Shown piece after piece: positions 40,163 to 50,427 of a stretch of DNA of 64,000 bases. The stretch is from Lachnospiraceae bacterium. GTDB lineage: Bacteria > Bacillota > Clostridia > Lachnospirales > Lachnospiraceae. The notes below the pieces were generated by a model. That model was not told the origin of the DNA and ran no database searches. It saw only the letters and a list, made by a program, of their open reading frames with translations. The stretch is from assembly GCA_024699325.1 (NCBI GenBank), contig JAILPS010000014.1, positions 1 to 64,000 of the forward strand. The letters run 5' to 3'. The position numbers were made by a program, and so were the translations under genes. How positions within the stretch are numbered: position 1 is the first letter of the stretch; the number at the start of each line of letters is the position of its first letter.

Positions 40163-40191
40163 ATTATCGCATTCAAAATCACCTAAGTCAA
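40163..40191 (-). promoter_or_regulatory. sigma70-type promoter for pfl operon
   Basis: Reverse strand TTGACT - 17 nt - GATAAT. Confidence 0.7.
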
Positions 40192-40207
40192 CACCTTTTT
40201 GCACATT

Positions 40208-40219
40208 ATTGTATACAAT
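40208..40219. promoter_or_regulatory. 12-bp perfect palindrome upstream of pfl -35
   Basis: ATTGTATACAAT. Confidence 0.5.
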
Positions 40220-40399
40220 GTACAACGAAAAACACCGCGAAAATGAAGCGCGCTTAAACATTCTAAAAATCTTCTAAATAAAGGGCTTTGCGTATGTGAA
40301 TAATGAATTCTTTGACCGTTGTGGGTTGCATTTTGAAAACTAATCTGATAGAATGCAATTCGGCATAGAAACAAGCACAACAACCGGAGGTATATATAT

Positions 40400-40663
40400 A
40401 TGGAAATCGAAAAGATACAGGTTGACAAGGACACTCTCATCGGTGAACTTATGGAGATAGATATAACAACAGCGCCCATCCTCATGTCAATAGGAATGCA
40501 CTGCATCGGATGCCCGTCATCCCAGATGGAAACCTTGGAGGAGGCTGCATGGGTTCACGGAATTGATGCTGACGAACTGGTCAACGAAATCAACGCCCAC
40601 CTTCTCAGAAGATACGAGGAGAAGGTTGCCGCAGCCAAAGAGGCAGAGGGCAAGACTGAGTAG
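40400..40663 (+). CDS. DUF1858-domain protein
   Basis: MEIDITTAPILMSIGMHCIGCPSSQMETLEEAAWVHGIDADELVNEINAHL. Confidence 0.85.
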   Translation: MEIEKIQVDKDTLIGELMEIDITTAPILMSIGMHCIGCPSSQMETLEEAAWVHGIDADELVNEINAHLLRRYEEKVAAAKEAEGKTE

Positions 40664-40686
40664 TTATAAGAAGCTTATGAAGTGCG

Positions 40687-40714
40687 AGGAGCCGGACAGT
40701 GTCCGGCTCCTTAT
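40687..40714. terminator. intrinsic terminator
   Basis: GAGGAGCCGGAC-AGT-GTCCGGCTCCTTATTA. Confidence 0.8.
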
Positions 40715-41493
40715 TATTGTCTGAGTTTTTCAAATGCTTTGGCAGAAAAGATACATTTGCAGTGCTCCGCGACAGACGCCCTAATGGTGGGTGAGGACGG
40801 CGCGAAGCGGCCGTAGTCGTTAAGCAGGGCAAAATCCTTCGTAAACTCCCTCACATCCCTGGGGAAGCGGAAGAGAAGATACATTCTCTTGTCCTCTGTG
40901 TTCATGTACAGTGAGGATTTGAGAGGGGCGAAGCGGTCCATGTTTATGGAGTGGATGGCCTGCATCATGTCCTCGTAGGAGGCAAATATTATGACGGCCT
41001 CAGATCCCTTAAACTTCTCAAATGCCAGTCTGCTTGAGGGGTTTCTCCCCTTAAAAAACAGGTTGGGGTCAGGCTTTATCTCTGTCTCCTCATCCTCCTC
41101 GTCAGAAGGGGCACTCTCTAAAACCTCTGGAGAATCCTCCTCTTCATCATCATCTTCCTCCTCGTCGTCTTCTGCAGTGTCGCCCATGTGCAGGGCGTCA
41201 AACATGGACACGGCAAAGGAAGAGAACCTCGGATCCACCTCGTCGGCCTCCTCGAAGGCCTCCAGGCTTATATACAGGTCGCCGTCTTTAAGGGGAGTGA
41301 CCTCTATTCTAAGCGGACGGTCCTCGTGGGAGAAGTCGTGATATGTCTCTAATTCCCTTATTATATGAGCCATGAGTTTTCTATAGGCCTGTGTTCCATA
41401 GGCAAATGTGTCGGCATTAATATTCATGAGCTCTAATTCATCTCTTATAAAATATATTCTGTATTCGTAAGCGCTATCTCTCTCTATCTGCAT
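40714..41493 (-). CDS. mecA: MecA-like adaptor protein
   Basis: MQIERDSAYEYRIYFIRDELELMNIN...; C-terminal domain FASYEDMMQAIHSI...SSLYMNTEDKRMYLLFRFP...LNDYG; acidic central linker. Confidence 0.72.
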   Translation of the reverse strand: MQIERDSAYEYRIYFIRDELELMNINADTFAYGTQAYRKLMAHIIRELETYHDFSHEDRPLRIEVTPLKDGDLYISLEAFEEADEVDPRFSSFAVSMFDALHMGDTAEDDEEEDDDEEEDSPEVLESAPSDEEDEETEIKPDPNLFFKGRNPSSRLAFEKFKGSEAVIIFASYEDMMQAIHSINMDRFAPLKSSLYMNTEDKRMYLLFRFPRDVREFTKDFALLNDYGRFAPSSPTIRASVAEHCKCIFSAKAFEKLRQ

Positions 41494-41686
41494 GTGTATG
41501 TATCCTCCGGATTACTGCATAGTCTATCACAACGCATGAAAGAAATGCAAGACCTGTAAATAAACTATTTTGGTGTGTCATTTTACCAAAAATTAATGTA
41601 AAAAATAGCCAAAATTACAGTTAATTTTTGTGCCTTGTTATGATATAATATACAAAATATGTGGAGGATTGAAAACCGGAGGGATA

Positions 41687-43726
41687 ATGGAAGATTTAAT
41701 TTACAACGGCAAAAGGTACGCTCAGCAGAGTGAGGAAGTACAAAAGGCCCTTGAGGAGATAAACATTTACACATTCAACTACTACCACGAGGACAATCTG
41801 GTGGTTTTTTCTGATGCGTGCGCGAAGCATTTTGGCATAAACCAGTTTTGCTCTAACGCAAACGAGAGCGTGTTCAGAACGCTGGTGTGTGAAGACGACT
41901 TAGTGGGCGTAAGAGAACTGCACAACAAGATATTATCAGGAGTCAACAAGGGCTCAATTGTCATAAGCACAAAACACGGAAGCAAAACGCTTAGAGTCAC
42001 CATGACGGTGATTGAGAGAAATAAAGAGGGCGAGGCCACTGTTATGACAGGCATATTAGAGGACGCTGAGGAGGACATGAGAATCGCCGAGATGGTCATG
42101 GGCTTAAGCCTTAACTACGAATGCGTCTACTATGTGGATTTTGTCAAGAATCAGATAGTTCCGTATAGAATGAGCGATGTTATCAATAAGGAATACGGCT
42201 CATATTTTAACGCGAGACCTCCCTATGAGAAGGCTATAGCGGCTTATATTTCCAGAACTGTTGCAGCGGCCGACCGTGAGGAGATGACCGAGGTCACCAG
42301 GTTTGAAAACATTCAGGAGAAGCTTCTCGACACAAAAACATTTGTGCACGATTACACGGTTTCAAGAAACGATAAAACACTCTACTTCAGAATGAAGGTT
42401 TTCAAGGTCAACAGCGGTGAGACACTCACCAAATGCATCATGGGATTTGGCGATGTCAGCAAGGAGAAGCAGAGAGATCTCGAGAGATACGCCTATGTGG
42501 ACCCTGTGACCGGCGGCGACAACTATAACTTCTTCAAGATTAAGCTTGCGGATGTGCAGATTCCGGGCTTCTTCGTGCTCATGGACATCCACTCGTTCAA
42601 GGTTGTCAACACAGTCTGCGGAATCAGCAGGGGCGATGAGGCACTTAGCGGCATCTGGCAGTGCATCAAGAAGGCACTTAGGAAGAATGACCTGGCAGCC
42701 CATATCAATGCCGACCACTTCGTCATGTTCCTTCAGGGACCGACGGATGAGGAGGTTATATGGCAGTTAAAGGGCCTCACGGAGGAGCTTGCATGGCTTG
42801 CCATCAAGAAGAAGCTTCCAAGGCTTGTGCCATACTTTGGAATAACCAGATGGAACTCCAACAGAAAGGTTGAGCTGGCATACGGCGAGTCAGCCATTGC
42901 CAAACACGAGATTAAGAACAGGAAGGATATCAACTATTATTTCTTCACCCAGGAGAACAACACGAGGCTCATGGAGGAGAAGAAGATGGAGGACTCCTTC
43001 CCGGCAGCCCTCAGAGCACATCAGTTTGAGGTGTGGTACCAGCCTAAGTATGACACCATGAGCGGTCAGATGGTTGGCGCGGAGGCGCTGTGCAGGTGGA
43101 GAAAGATTGACGGAAGTCTGGTATCTCCCGGGGCGTTCATCCCTCTGTTTGAGCAGAACGGTCTCATAAGACAGCTTGACGAATATATTTTCAGAACAAC
43201 ATGCCAGCAGCAGAAGGCATGGCTTGACGCGGGCAAGAATGTTAGGCCTGTGTCAGTCAACCTCTCAAGAGCCAGCATTTACTTCCAGAATGTTGTCGAG
43301 GAGTACAGCGAGATTGTGAAGGAGATCGGAATTGATCCGTCCCTCGTGCCGATAGAGATTACAGAGAGCGTGGCCATAGACAACGACGATATCAAGTCCC
43401 TCGCAGAGAATTTCTATAAGTCGGGCTTCCCGCTTCACGTGGACGATTTCGGAACGGGCTATTCTTCCCTTGTAACGCTAAACATTTTCCACTTTGACAC
43501 CCTGAAGCTTGACAAGAGCTTAATCGACTACATAGGCAACTACGGAGGCGAGAGACTTCTGACTCACACTGTAGCTCTCGCGAAGGAGCTGGGACTAAAT
43601 GTTGTGGCAGAAGGCGTGGAGAAGGATTATCAGGTTGAGTTTTTGAAGAACCTTAAGTGCGACAGCATCCAGGGCTTCTACTTCTCAAGACCACTCTCAC
43701 AGGCAGATTACGAGAAAATGCTTTAA
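41687..43726 (+). CDS. EAL-domain c-di-GMP phosphodiesterase with degenerate GGDEF
   Basis: EVWYQPKYDTMSGQMVGAEALCRW, VDDFGTGYSSLVTLNIFHFDTLKLDKSLI; GGDEF position reads INADHFVMF. Confidence 0.9.
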   Translation: MEDLIYNGKRYAQQSEEVQKALEEINIYTFNYYHEDNLVVFSDACAKHFGINQFCSNANESVFRTLVCEDDLVGVRELHNKILSGVNKGSIVISTKHGSKTLRVTMTVIERNKEGEATVMTGILEDAEEDMRIAEMVMGLSLNYECVYYVDFVKNQIVPYRMSDVINKEYGSYFNARPPYEKAIAAYISRTVAAADREEMTEVTRFENIQEKLLDTKTFVHDYTVSRNDKTLYFRMKVFKVNSGETLTKCIMGFGDVSKEKQRDLERYAYVDPVTGGDNYNFFKIKLADVQIPGFFVLMDIHSFKVVNTVCGISRGDEALSGIWQCIKKALRKNDLAAHINADHFVMFLQGPTDEEVIWQLKGLTEELAWLAIKKKLPRLVPYFGITRWNSNRKVELAYGESAIAKHEIKNRKDINYYFFTQENNTRLMEEKKMEDSFPAALRAHQFEVWYQPKYDTMSGQMVGAEALCRWRKIDGSLVSPGAFIPLFEQNGLIRQLDEYIFRTTCQQQKAWLDAGKNVRPVSVNLSRASIYFQNVVEEYSEIVKEIGIDPSLVPIEITESVAIDNDDIKSLAENFYKSGFPLHVDDFGTGYSSLVTLNIFHFDTLKLDKSLIDYIGNYGGERLLTHTVALAKELGLNVVAEGVEKDYQVEFLKNLKCDSIQGFYFSRPLSQADYEKML

Positions 43727-43737
43727 TAATTACATCA

Positions 43738-43768
43738 CCGGTCTGGCATGTCCAGGCCGGTTTTTTTG
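43738..43768 (+). terminator. intrinsic terminator
   Basis: CCGGTCTGG-CATG-TCCAGGCCGGTTTTTTT. Confidence 0.88.
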
Positions 43769-43914
43769 TATTGGGGCCTGGTTTCACAGTTAGTGAACAG
43801 AAATTTTCACTGACAGTAAAATATAGTATAAAAATCTAAATTATTTAATGAAAAACTATTGATATGGAGGAACTTCTATTATAGTATTTAGTTGGAGTTG
43901 AGAAGGACTAGAAG

Positions 43915-44649
43915 GTGGTGTCGGGCGCTTGTGCAGACGCCTGTTTGGAGGAGAATGTGATACGGATCAAGCGGATGTCGGGTGGGAACGATAGCCGTGA
44001 GGCTAATTTGCTTAGGACTCTGAACCATCCGGGGATACCCAGATTATATGGAATACACAGTGGCATCTTGTATGAATATATGATTATGGAGTATTTTCCG
44101 GGGAGAACACTGGGAGAATATGTGAGAAGGGGAAGAAGGTTTGAGGTCGCAGAGATTGTGGCGATTGGTGTAGCGCTGTGTGGGATTTTGGATCATGTGC
44201 ACAGCGTTCACGGCCGGAATGTCATTCTTACAGATATCCAACCTGACAATCTGGTCTGGCACAGGAATATTCTGAGACTTATAGATCTTGGCGACTACGC
44301 CACAGGCGTTGGTAACCATATTGGGAAATTAAGGGGAACGCCCGGGTTTGTGGCGCCTGAGGTTTATGAGGGAGGAGATATCTGTGAGGCGACAGAGGTT
44401 TTTGCCGTGGGGAGAGTTCTGCAGTACCTCCTTACCGGAAGAACTGTACACGGAGGGAGTATTTGCGCCGCGCGGCACGGCATACGGCGCAGGGGAGGCG
44501 ATGACGTATTCGGCTACGTACGGTATTCGTCACTTGTGAGGATAGTTACTTCCTGTACATGCGCAGATATAGGCAGGAGACCACAATGTGCTAGGGAGCT
44601 TATGGAGAGACTTTTGATGGTTCTTAGGGCTCACTCTCCCGGAAAATAA
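43915..44649 (+). CDS. short Hanks-type protein kinase-like protein, atypical catalytic motifs
   Basis: EANLLRTLNHPGIPRLYGI, MIMEYFPGRTLGEYV, ILTDIQPDNLVW (HRDxKPxN position), LIDLGDYA (DFG position), GTPGFVAPEVY; GTG start; no extracellular domain. Confidence 0.7.
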   Translation: MVSGACADACLEENVIRIKRMSGGNDSREANLLRTLNHPGIPRLYGIHSGILYEYMIMEYFPGRTLGEYVRRGRRFEVAEIVAIGVALCGILDHVHSVHGRNVILTDIQPDNLVWHRNILRLIDLGDYATGVGNHIGKLRGTPGFVAPEVYEGGDICEATEVFAVGRVLQYLLTGRTVHGGSICAARHGIRRRGGDDVFGYVRYSSLVRIVTSCTCADIGRRPQCARELMERLLMVLRAHSPGK

Positions 44650-44804
44650 GGATCTGATTGATACTATGTGCAGCCTCAGGGCAGGCTATAAGATGAGCTG
44701 TCAACCCGCGGGGACAGATAGCGTTTAATGGCGACGCACATGTCAGCCGATCCGGAGGACGGACTGATAGTCATACTGGAATAAAACAATAGGAATTCGG
44801 ATTT

Positions 44805-44838
44805 TTGGCTTTTAATGACAGACAGATTATGCTATACT
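44805..44838 (+). promoter_or_regulatory. promoter for GH18 gene
   Basis: TTGGCT - 17 nt - TATGCT(ATACT). Confidence 0.5.
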
Positions 44839-44849
44839 ATTTTCCGATG

Positions 44850-44878
44850 CACCCACACTTAGGTGTGGGTGTTTTTTT
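44850..44878 (+). terminator. terminator-like hairpin forming the 5' leader of the GH18 gene
   Basis: CACCCACAC-TTAG-GTGTGGGTG followed by TTTTTTT, then RBS GGGAGA and ATG 44891. Confidence 0.75.
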
Positions 44879-44890
44879 AGGGAGAATGAT

Positions 44891-46630
44891 ATGAGCGATA
44901 AAAAGAAACCAAACCGGACCTCGGTGGTAGTGATCGTTATCGTGGCGATTCTTATGCTGGGGGTTTGTATAGGAGCAGTGTGCTACAAGCTTTTGGGGCC
45001 TGTGGGCACATTTGTCAATCTGAAGGTATATCTTGGGCTGTCATCAGCTGACGAATATGCGATAAGCGTAAATATGGTGCAGTCTTCATATAAGGCTAAG
45101 AAGTACGAGGATATGGTGTATCTTCCTCTGGATATGGTGGTTGAGAGCGTGGACGAGAGATTCTACTACGACTCAAGTGTTGGGGCGATACTCTATGCCA
45201 TGCCGACACAGCTTATGACCATCTATCCGAACACGGCTTCCTACGAGGTGGGAGGCGTGAGTATGGACAGCTACTACTGCCCGTTTTTGTTGTCGGGAAG
45301 CGATAAATACATTGCATCAAGCTTCGTGTCAGAGCTGTCAGGCTGTAACATAGGCATCTACGACGATGAGTCCACGGTGGTTTTGTGGGATGTGCCCGAC
45401 ACGCTTAGCGAGATGGAGGTGAGCGTTCTGCCGCTTAAGGGGTCATCAGGCACCATAAGAACGCAGGCGACCATCAGGGGAAGCATAGTCAAGAATGTCA
45501 CGAAGGATGATGTGATATATCTTATAGATACGGAGGACGACTGGCATCTTGTCATGACGGATAAGGGCCTCCACGGCTATATCAAGTCGTCACAGGTCAG
45601 AGCTGACGCCGCGCAGAGCGTGACCATGATCAACAGCGCCAAATACGATTACACAAACATTTCCATGGACGATGATGTGGTTCTGGTGTGGCATCAGGTC
45701 TCATCGCCTGACGCTGCGGCACAGACTGAGGCCATGCAGTCAAGGATTGCAAACACGAGCGGCGTGAATGTGATATCGCCCACGTGGTATTCTCTGGCTG
45801 CTGAGGAGGGATACTATTCAAGCACTGCTTCCGCACAGTACGTGGAGGCTGCCCACAGCATGGGACTTAAGGTGTGGGCGCTTGTGAACAATTTTAATAA
45901 CGAGGTGAATAACTATAAGTTTCTGACCACCTACGAATACAGGCAGCGCTTCATCAAGGGAATAGTTGGAGAGGTTTTAAGCATAGGAGCGGACGGCATA
46001 AACATAGACTTTGAGGCGGGCTCCACGGGCTACGGCGGTATCAATAAGGACTGCGGCCCAGCATTTTTACAGTTCCTTAGGGAGCTGTCCATAGAGTGTA
46101 GGAATAACTCCTTGGTCCTCTCGGTTGACAACTATGTTCCGATGCCCTACAACATGTACTATGACAGGACTGAGCAGGGTAAGATTGTGGACTATGTGAT
46201 TGTTATGGGCTATGATGAGCACTATGCAGGTTCTGACGCGGGCTCTGTCGCCTCCTACGATTTTGTGAAGAACGGCATAGTCAACACGCTGGCTGAGGTG
46301 GATGCGGACAGGGTGATTAACGCCATCCCGTTCTACACGAGAGTCTACAATATCGACGAGGCCGGGGCGGTTTTGTCGAGCGAGGCCAAGAGTATGGCCG
46401 GCATGAACGATATGCTAAGCGCCGCCGGGGCAGAGATTATCTGGGACGATGTGACAAAACAGAACTACTCACAGTTTATATACGAGGATCTGAGGTACGT
46501 GGTGTGGCTTGAAAACGCCCAGAGCGTACAGTGGAAGATGGACCTCATAGAGGAATATAAGTTGGCGGGAGTTGCCTGCTGGAAGTTAGGGCTTGAGACT
46601 ACGGACATGTGGAGTATTATCAATGATTAA
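44891..46630 (+). CDS. membrane-anchored GH18-family (YaaH-like) glycosidase with SH3-like region
   Basis: N-terminal TM; copper-amine-oxidase-like/SH3-like N region; SIGADGINIDFEAG (DGxxxDxE) ; YVIVMGYDEHYAGS. Confidence 0.85.
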   Translation: MSDKKKPNRTSVVVIVIVAILMLGVCIGAVCYKLLGPVGTFVNLKVYLGLSSADEYAISVNMVQSSYKAKKYEDMVYLPLDMVVESVDERFYYDSSVGAILYAMPTQLMTIYPNTASYEVGGVSMDSYYCPFLLSGSDKYIASSFVSELSGCNIGIYDDESTVVLWDVPDTLSEMEVSVLPLKGSSGTIRTQATIRGSIVKNVTKDDVIYLIDTEDDWHLVMTDKGLHGYIKSSQVRADAAQSVTMINSAKYDYTNISMDDDVVLVWHQVSSPDAAAQTEAMQSRIANTSGVNVISPTWYSLAAEEGYYSSTASAQYVEAAHSMGLKVWALVNNFNNEVNNYKFLTTYEYRQRFIKGIVGEVLSIGADGINIDFEAGSTGYGGINKDCGPAFLQFLRELSIECRNNSLVLSVDNYVPMPYNMYYDRTEQGKIVDYVIVMGYDEHYAGSDAGSVASYDFVKNGIVNTLAEVDADRVINAIPFYTRVYNIDEAGAVLSSEAKSMAGMNDMLSAAGAEIIWDDVTKQNYSQFIYEDLRYVVWLENAQSVQWKMDLIEEYKLAGVACWKLGLETTDMWSIIND

Positions 46631-47918
46631 AAGTATCACTATAAAAAACATTTACGGACACTGCAATAAGGATATGGCATATGTGAGCGTTCCGGGCTCT
46701 AAGAGCATCACAAACAGAGCGCTTCTGCTGGCGGCTCTCTCAGATGGGAGATGCAAGCTAAATGGTGTGCTGTTTTCGGACGATTCGAGACATTTCCTAA
46801 AGTGTCTTGTGGACCTGGGCTTTGACGTTTCGATTAACGAGGAGGAGCGGGAGGTTTTGGTACGCGGTCTGGGAGGCGCCATCCCCAAAAGCGAGGGCAG
46901 CGTGTATGTTGGAAGTGCAGGGACTGCGGCCAGGTTTATCGCAGCACTTCTAGGCATAAGCGACGGCGTGTACACTCTGGACTCCTCAGAGCAGATGAAG
47001 AAGCGCCCCATGAAGCCGCTTCTTGCAGCGCTAAGGAGCATGGGAACGGACATAACCTATCACGGTGAGGAGGGGTTCTTTCCCTTTACTTTAGACGGAA
47101 GGGGAGCTGACGCGAGGGAGATTGCCATCGACATAGGCGACAGCAGCCAGTTTTTAAGCGCACTTCTCATATCTTCGGTATGTTTTAAGGACGGGCTCAC
47201 CATACATGTTAAGGGAAGCCACGGCATGAGCTATATCGAGATGACCGTGAAAATGATGGAGCAGTTTGGCGTGAAGGTCTTAAGACCTGATGAGTCAACC
47301 TTCGTGGTGGAGGCAGGACAGCATTATCATCTGGACAGCTACGACATAGAGCCTGACATGAGCGCGGCGGCGTATTTTTATGCGGCGGCTGCCATTCTGA
47401 AAACCTCTACGGTTGTAAGAGGCGTGAAGCGCGTAGGGCTTCAGGGCGATGTGAAGCTGTTTGATGTGTTGGAGAATATGGGCTGCGAGGTACATGAGAC
47501 TGCCGAGGGAGTTTTAGTTAAGGGTCCCGAGGTGCTTAGGGGCGTTGATGTCGACATGAGGGAGTTTTCCGACCAGGCCATAACGGTTGCCTGCACGGCG
47601 GTTTTTGCCACAGGGCAGACTAAGATTACAGGCATCGGCCACATAAGACATCAGGAATCTGACAGAATTCACGGCATAGCCACTGAGCTAAGCCGCATGG
47701 GAATAGAGGTTTTGGAGGGAGATGACTACCTTGTCATAACTCCGGGATGCCCGAAGAGCGCCGCCATAGAGACCTATGACGACCACAGAATGGCCATGGG
47801 CTTCTCCCTTGTGGGACTCAGGGCAGAGGGCATAGAGATACTAAATCCTATGTGCTGCAGGAAAACATTTGAGAACTATTTTGAGGTGTTGGATAAGTTT
47901 ATAGACGATCTTAGATAA
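46623..47918 (+). CDS. aroA: 3-phosphoshikimate 1-carboxyvinyltransferase
   Basis: VPGSKSITNRALLLAALSDG, VGSAGTAARF, RHQESDRI, YDDHRMAM; ATG 46623 overlaps previous stop. Confidence 0.95.
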   Translation: MIKSITIKNIYGHCNKDMAYVSVPGSKSITNRALLLAALSDGRCKLNGVLFSDDSRHFLKCLVDLGFDVSINEEEREVLVRGLGGAIPKSEGSVYVGSAGTAARFIAALLGISDGVYTLDSSEQMKKRPMKPLLAALRSMGTDITYHGEEGFFPFTLDGRGADAREIAIDIGDSSQFLSALLISSVCFKDGLTIHVKGSHGMSYIEMTVKMMEQFGVKVLRPDESTFVVEAGQHYHLDSYDIEPDMSAAAYFYAAAAILKTSTVVRGVKRVGLQGDVKLFDVLENMGCEVHETAEGVLVKGPEVLRGVDVDMREFSDQAITVACTAVFATGQTKITGIGHIRHQESDRIHGIATELSRMGIEVLEGDDYLVITPGCPKSAAIETYDDHRMAMGFSLVGLRAEGIEILNPMCCRKTFENYFEVLDKFIDDLR

Positions 47919-47926
47919 GATAAGAG

Positions 47927-47955
47927 AAGCCTTCGGCGCGCGCCGAAGGCTTTAT
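47927..47955. terminator. intrinsic terminator
   Basis: AGAAGCCTTCGGCG-CG-CGCCGAAGGCTTTATTT. Confidence 0.85.
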
Positions 47956-48000
47956 TTGTGGGATATGCGCTCCGCGATTATGTGCGGGACGAAATATTAA

Positions 48001-48495
48001 CTATCTGTTGTCAACCTTTTCAGGATAGAGGTCGTGCTGGCTTAAGCGCTCAAAAGCGACCTTCTCCCAGACGGTGCCGGGCTTGCCGTAGTTACAGTAG
48101 GGGTCGATTGAAATGCCGCCCCTTGGTGTGAATTTGCCCCAGACCTCTATGTATTTGGGGTCCATGAGCTTGATCAGATCCTCCATGATGATGTTCACAC
48201 AGTCCTCGTGGAAGTCGCCGTGGTTCCTGAAGCTGAACAGATAGAGTTTTAGTGACTTGCTCTCCACCATCTTGATGTTTGGAACATATGATATGTAAAT
48301 GGTGGCAAAATCAGGCTGGCCTGTTATGGGGCAGAGGCTTGTAAACTCCGGACAGTTGAATTTGACAAAATAGTCGTGGTCCGGATGCTTGTTGTCGAAG
48401 GTCTGAAGCATCTCGGGCGCGTAGTCCATGGGGTACTTGACCTTCTGATTGCCTAAAAGGGACACATTGCCCATCTCGTTTTGTTCTCTTGACAT
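48001..48495 (-). CDS. queF: preQ0 reductase
   Basis: [52 protein letters not shown]; start [10 protein letters not shown]. Confidence 0.95.
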   Translation of the reverse strand: MSREQNEMGNVSLLGNQKVKYPMDYAPEMLQTFDNKHPDHDYFVKFNCPEFTSLCPITGQPDFATIYISYVPNIKMVESKSLKLYLFSFRNHGDFHEDCVNIIMEDLIKLMDPKYIEVWGKFTPRGGISIDPYCNYGKPGTVWEKVAFERLSQHDLYPEKVDNR

Positions 48496-48503
48496 ATTCT
48501 CTC

Positions 48504-49184
48504 CTATCTTAGCGCCGGGTCGCTCACTCCGTTTAATGCAAATGCTCTGGCTCTGTCGATGCATGTTCCGCACACGCCGCAGGGCTTGTCGTGACCTTCA
48601 TAGCAGCTCCATGTAAGCTCGTAGGGTGCCTTAAGCTTAAGGCCGGTCTTTACAACCTCGGCCTTATTACAGCCGACAAATGGAACCTCTATGTGAAGCT
48701 GTCTGCCGCTTCCCTCGTAGATGGCTGCGTTCATGTGGTCGACGAAGGCCTGTGAGCAGTCAGGGTATGCGTTGCCGGCGGCGTCGTCTGCGTGTGCTCC
48801 GTAGTAGATGACCTCGCAGTCAAGGGAGAGCGCCATGCTCGCGGCTGCTGACAAAAACAGTCCGTTTCTGAAGGGGACATAGGTTGAGACAGGCTTGCCG
48901 TCTGTCTTTTTTAACTGCTCGTCGTAGGATTCCTCGGGAATCTCCTTGTCGGAGTGGGAGAGGAGTGAGCAGTCGCTGTACTGAAACATTTCCGTGAGGT
49001 CTAATGTCAGATGGCGAACACCATAGTAGTCGGTCACCTTCTTTGCAGCCTCCACCTCCTTCGTGTGTTTCTGTCCGTAGTAGATGGACAGGGCAATCAC
49101 GTGGTCGCTGCCGTATTTGTCTATGGCCATGGCCAGGCATGTGGTTGAATCTATGCCACCGCTTGCTAAAACTAATGCGTTCAT
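48504..49184 (-). CDS. queC: 7-cyano-7-deazaguanine synthase
   Basis: [45 protein letters not shown]. Confidence 0.97.
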   Translation of the reverse strand: MNALVLASGGIDSTTCLAMAIDKYGSDHVIALSIYYGQKHTKEVEAAKKVTDYYGVRHLTLDLTEMFQYSDCSLLSHSDKEIPEESYDEQLKKTDGKPVSTYVPFRNGLFLSAAASMALSLDCEVIYYGAHADDAAGNAYPDCSQAFVDHMNAAIYEGSGRQLHIEVPFVGCNKAEVVKTGLKLKAPYELTWSCYEGHDKPCGVCGTCIDRARAFALNGVSDPALR

Positions 49185-49193
49185 AATACCTCC

Positions 49194-49760
49194 TTAGGCC
49201 TTAACGCGAGCCAAAAGTGCTCCGTCAGTCTTAAAACGACCGCGAAGTGTCTGTGTATATGTCTTGGCATCAGCATTTTTAATGCCTCTTGCAGTCATGC
49301 AGCTGTGGCTTCCGCTGATTAAGACAGCCACGTCCTCACTCTCGGTAACCTCCATGATGATGTCCGCGATATCACGGCCAATGCGCTCCTGAAGCTGAAG
49401 TCGCTTGGCAGCCATCTCGGCAATCCTTGCAATCTTGGACAGGCCGATAACCTTGCCCTTGGGAAGATATGCGACTGTGACCTTCATGTCGTACATGAGC
49501 GCCATGTGGTGCTCGCAGTAGCTGAATACATTGATATCCTTAACCACCACCAGGTCCTCTGTGTCTCCCTCAAATGTAAATGTCTTGCCAAACATCTGGG
49601 CAATCTCGTGGTTTGTGTAGTTCATGCCCTCGAAGACCTCGGCATACATCCTGGCAACTCTGTCAGGGGTATCCTTAAGTCCCTCGCGCTCCGGGTCGTC
49701 GCCGATGGCAATCAACAGCCCTCTTATGTGTTCTCTAATTGCTTTCTGATCTATAGCCAT
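49194..49760 (-). CDS. folE: GTP cyclohydrolase I
   Basis: [62 protein letters not shown]. Confidence 0.97.
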   Translation of the reverse strand: MAIDQKAIREHIRGLLIAIGDDPEREGLKDTPDRVARMYAEVFEGMNYTNHEIAQMFGKTFTFEGDTEDLVVVKDINVFSYCEHHMALMYDMKVTVAYLPKGKVIGLSKIARIAEMAAKRLQLQERIGRDIADIIMEVTESEDVAVLISGSHSCMTARGIKNADAKTYTQTLRGRFKTDGALLARVKA

Positions 49761-49761
49761 T

Positions 49762-50427
49762 TCATACTCCTCTTTTATCGGGGTCCCATATAAACTTGTG
49801 AAGCTGAAGCTGCAGCTTCACGCCGTTTAAGCGGTTCTCCAACATAAATTCAACCATGATCTGGGGATTGATTCTGCCCCAGACAGGGCTTAAATATACC
49901 GCACATCTCTCGTCGAGATGGTACTGTCTTATAATTTCCAGCGCTCTTTGTAAATCCGCCTCGTCGCTGCACACAAACTTCACCGTGTCCATACTCTCGC
50001 ACAGAGCAAAATTCTCCATGCACATGGTGCGCTCCACGCCGCTTCCTGGAAGCTTATAGTCAAGGGTGAAGCTTGGACGGTTCTTGATGCCAAGATAGGG
50101 CTTAATAGGGATGCTTCCGTTGGTCTCAACCTCCACATACAACCTCTCATCCTCTGAGAGCTTCTTAAACAGAAGGTCAATCCCCTTAGAGATTAGCGGC
50201 TCACCGCCGGTTATCGTGACATTTGTTATGCCGTAGGAGAGGATTTTATCGTAAATGTCATCCTCAGTCATGGGGGTAAATGCCACATTTGGCTCAAGGG
50301 CCCACAGCGTGTCGCAGTAGGTGCAGCGCACATTACAGCCGGCAAGCCTTACAAAAACCGCAGGAGCGCCTGCGCGCCTGCTCTCGCCGTTTATGCTTGC
50401 AAATATTTCGACTACCCTAAAAATCAT
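49762..50427 (-). CDS. queE: 7-carboxy-7-deazaguanine synthase
   Basis: [46 protein letters not shown]. Confidence 0.95.
   Translation of the reverse strand: MIFRVVEIFASINGESRRAGAPAVFVRLAGCNVRCTYCDTLWALEPNVAFTPMTEDDIYDKILSYGITNVTITGGEPLISKGIDLLFKKLSEDERLYVEVETNGSIPIKPYLGIKNRPSFTLDYKLPGSGVERTMCMENFALCESMDTVKFVCSDEADLQRALEIIRQYHLDERCAVYLSPVWGRINPQIMVEFMLENRLNGVKLQLQLHKFIWDPDKRGV

Noticed and set aside
49194-49760. folE as evidence of a folate cluster
   Set aside because: Surrounded by queD/E/C/F; better explained as GTP entry step of preQ1 synthesis
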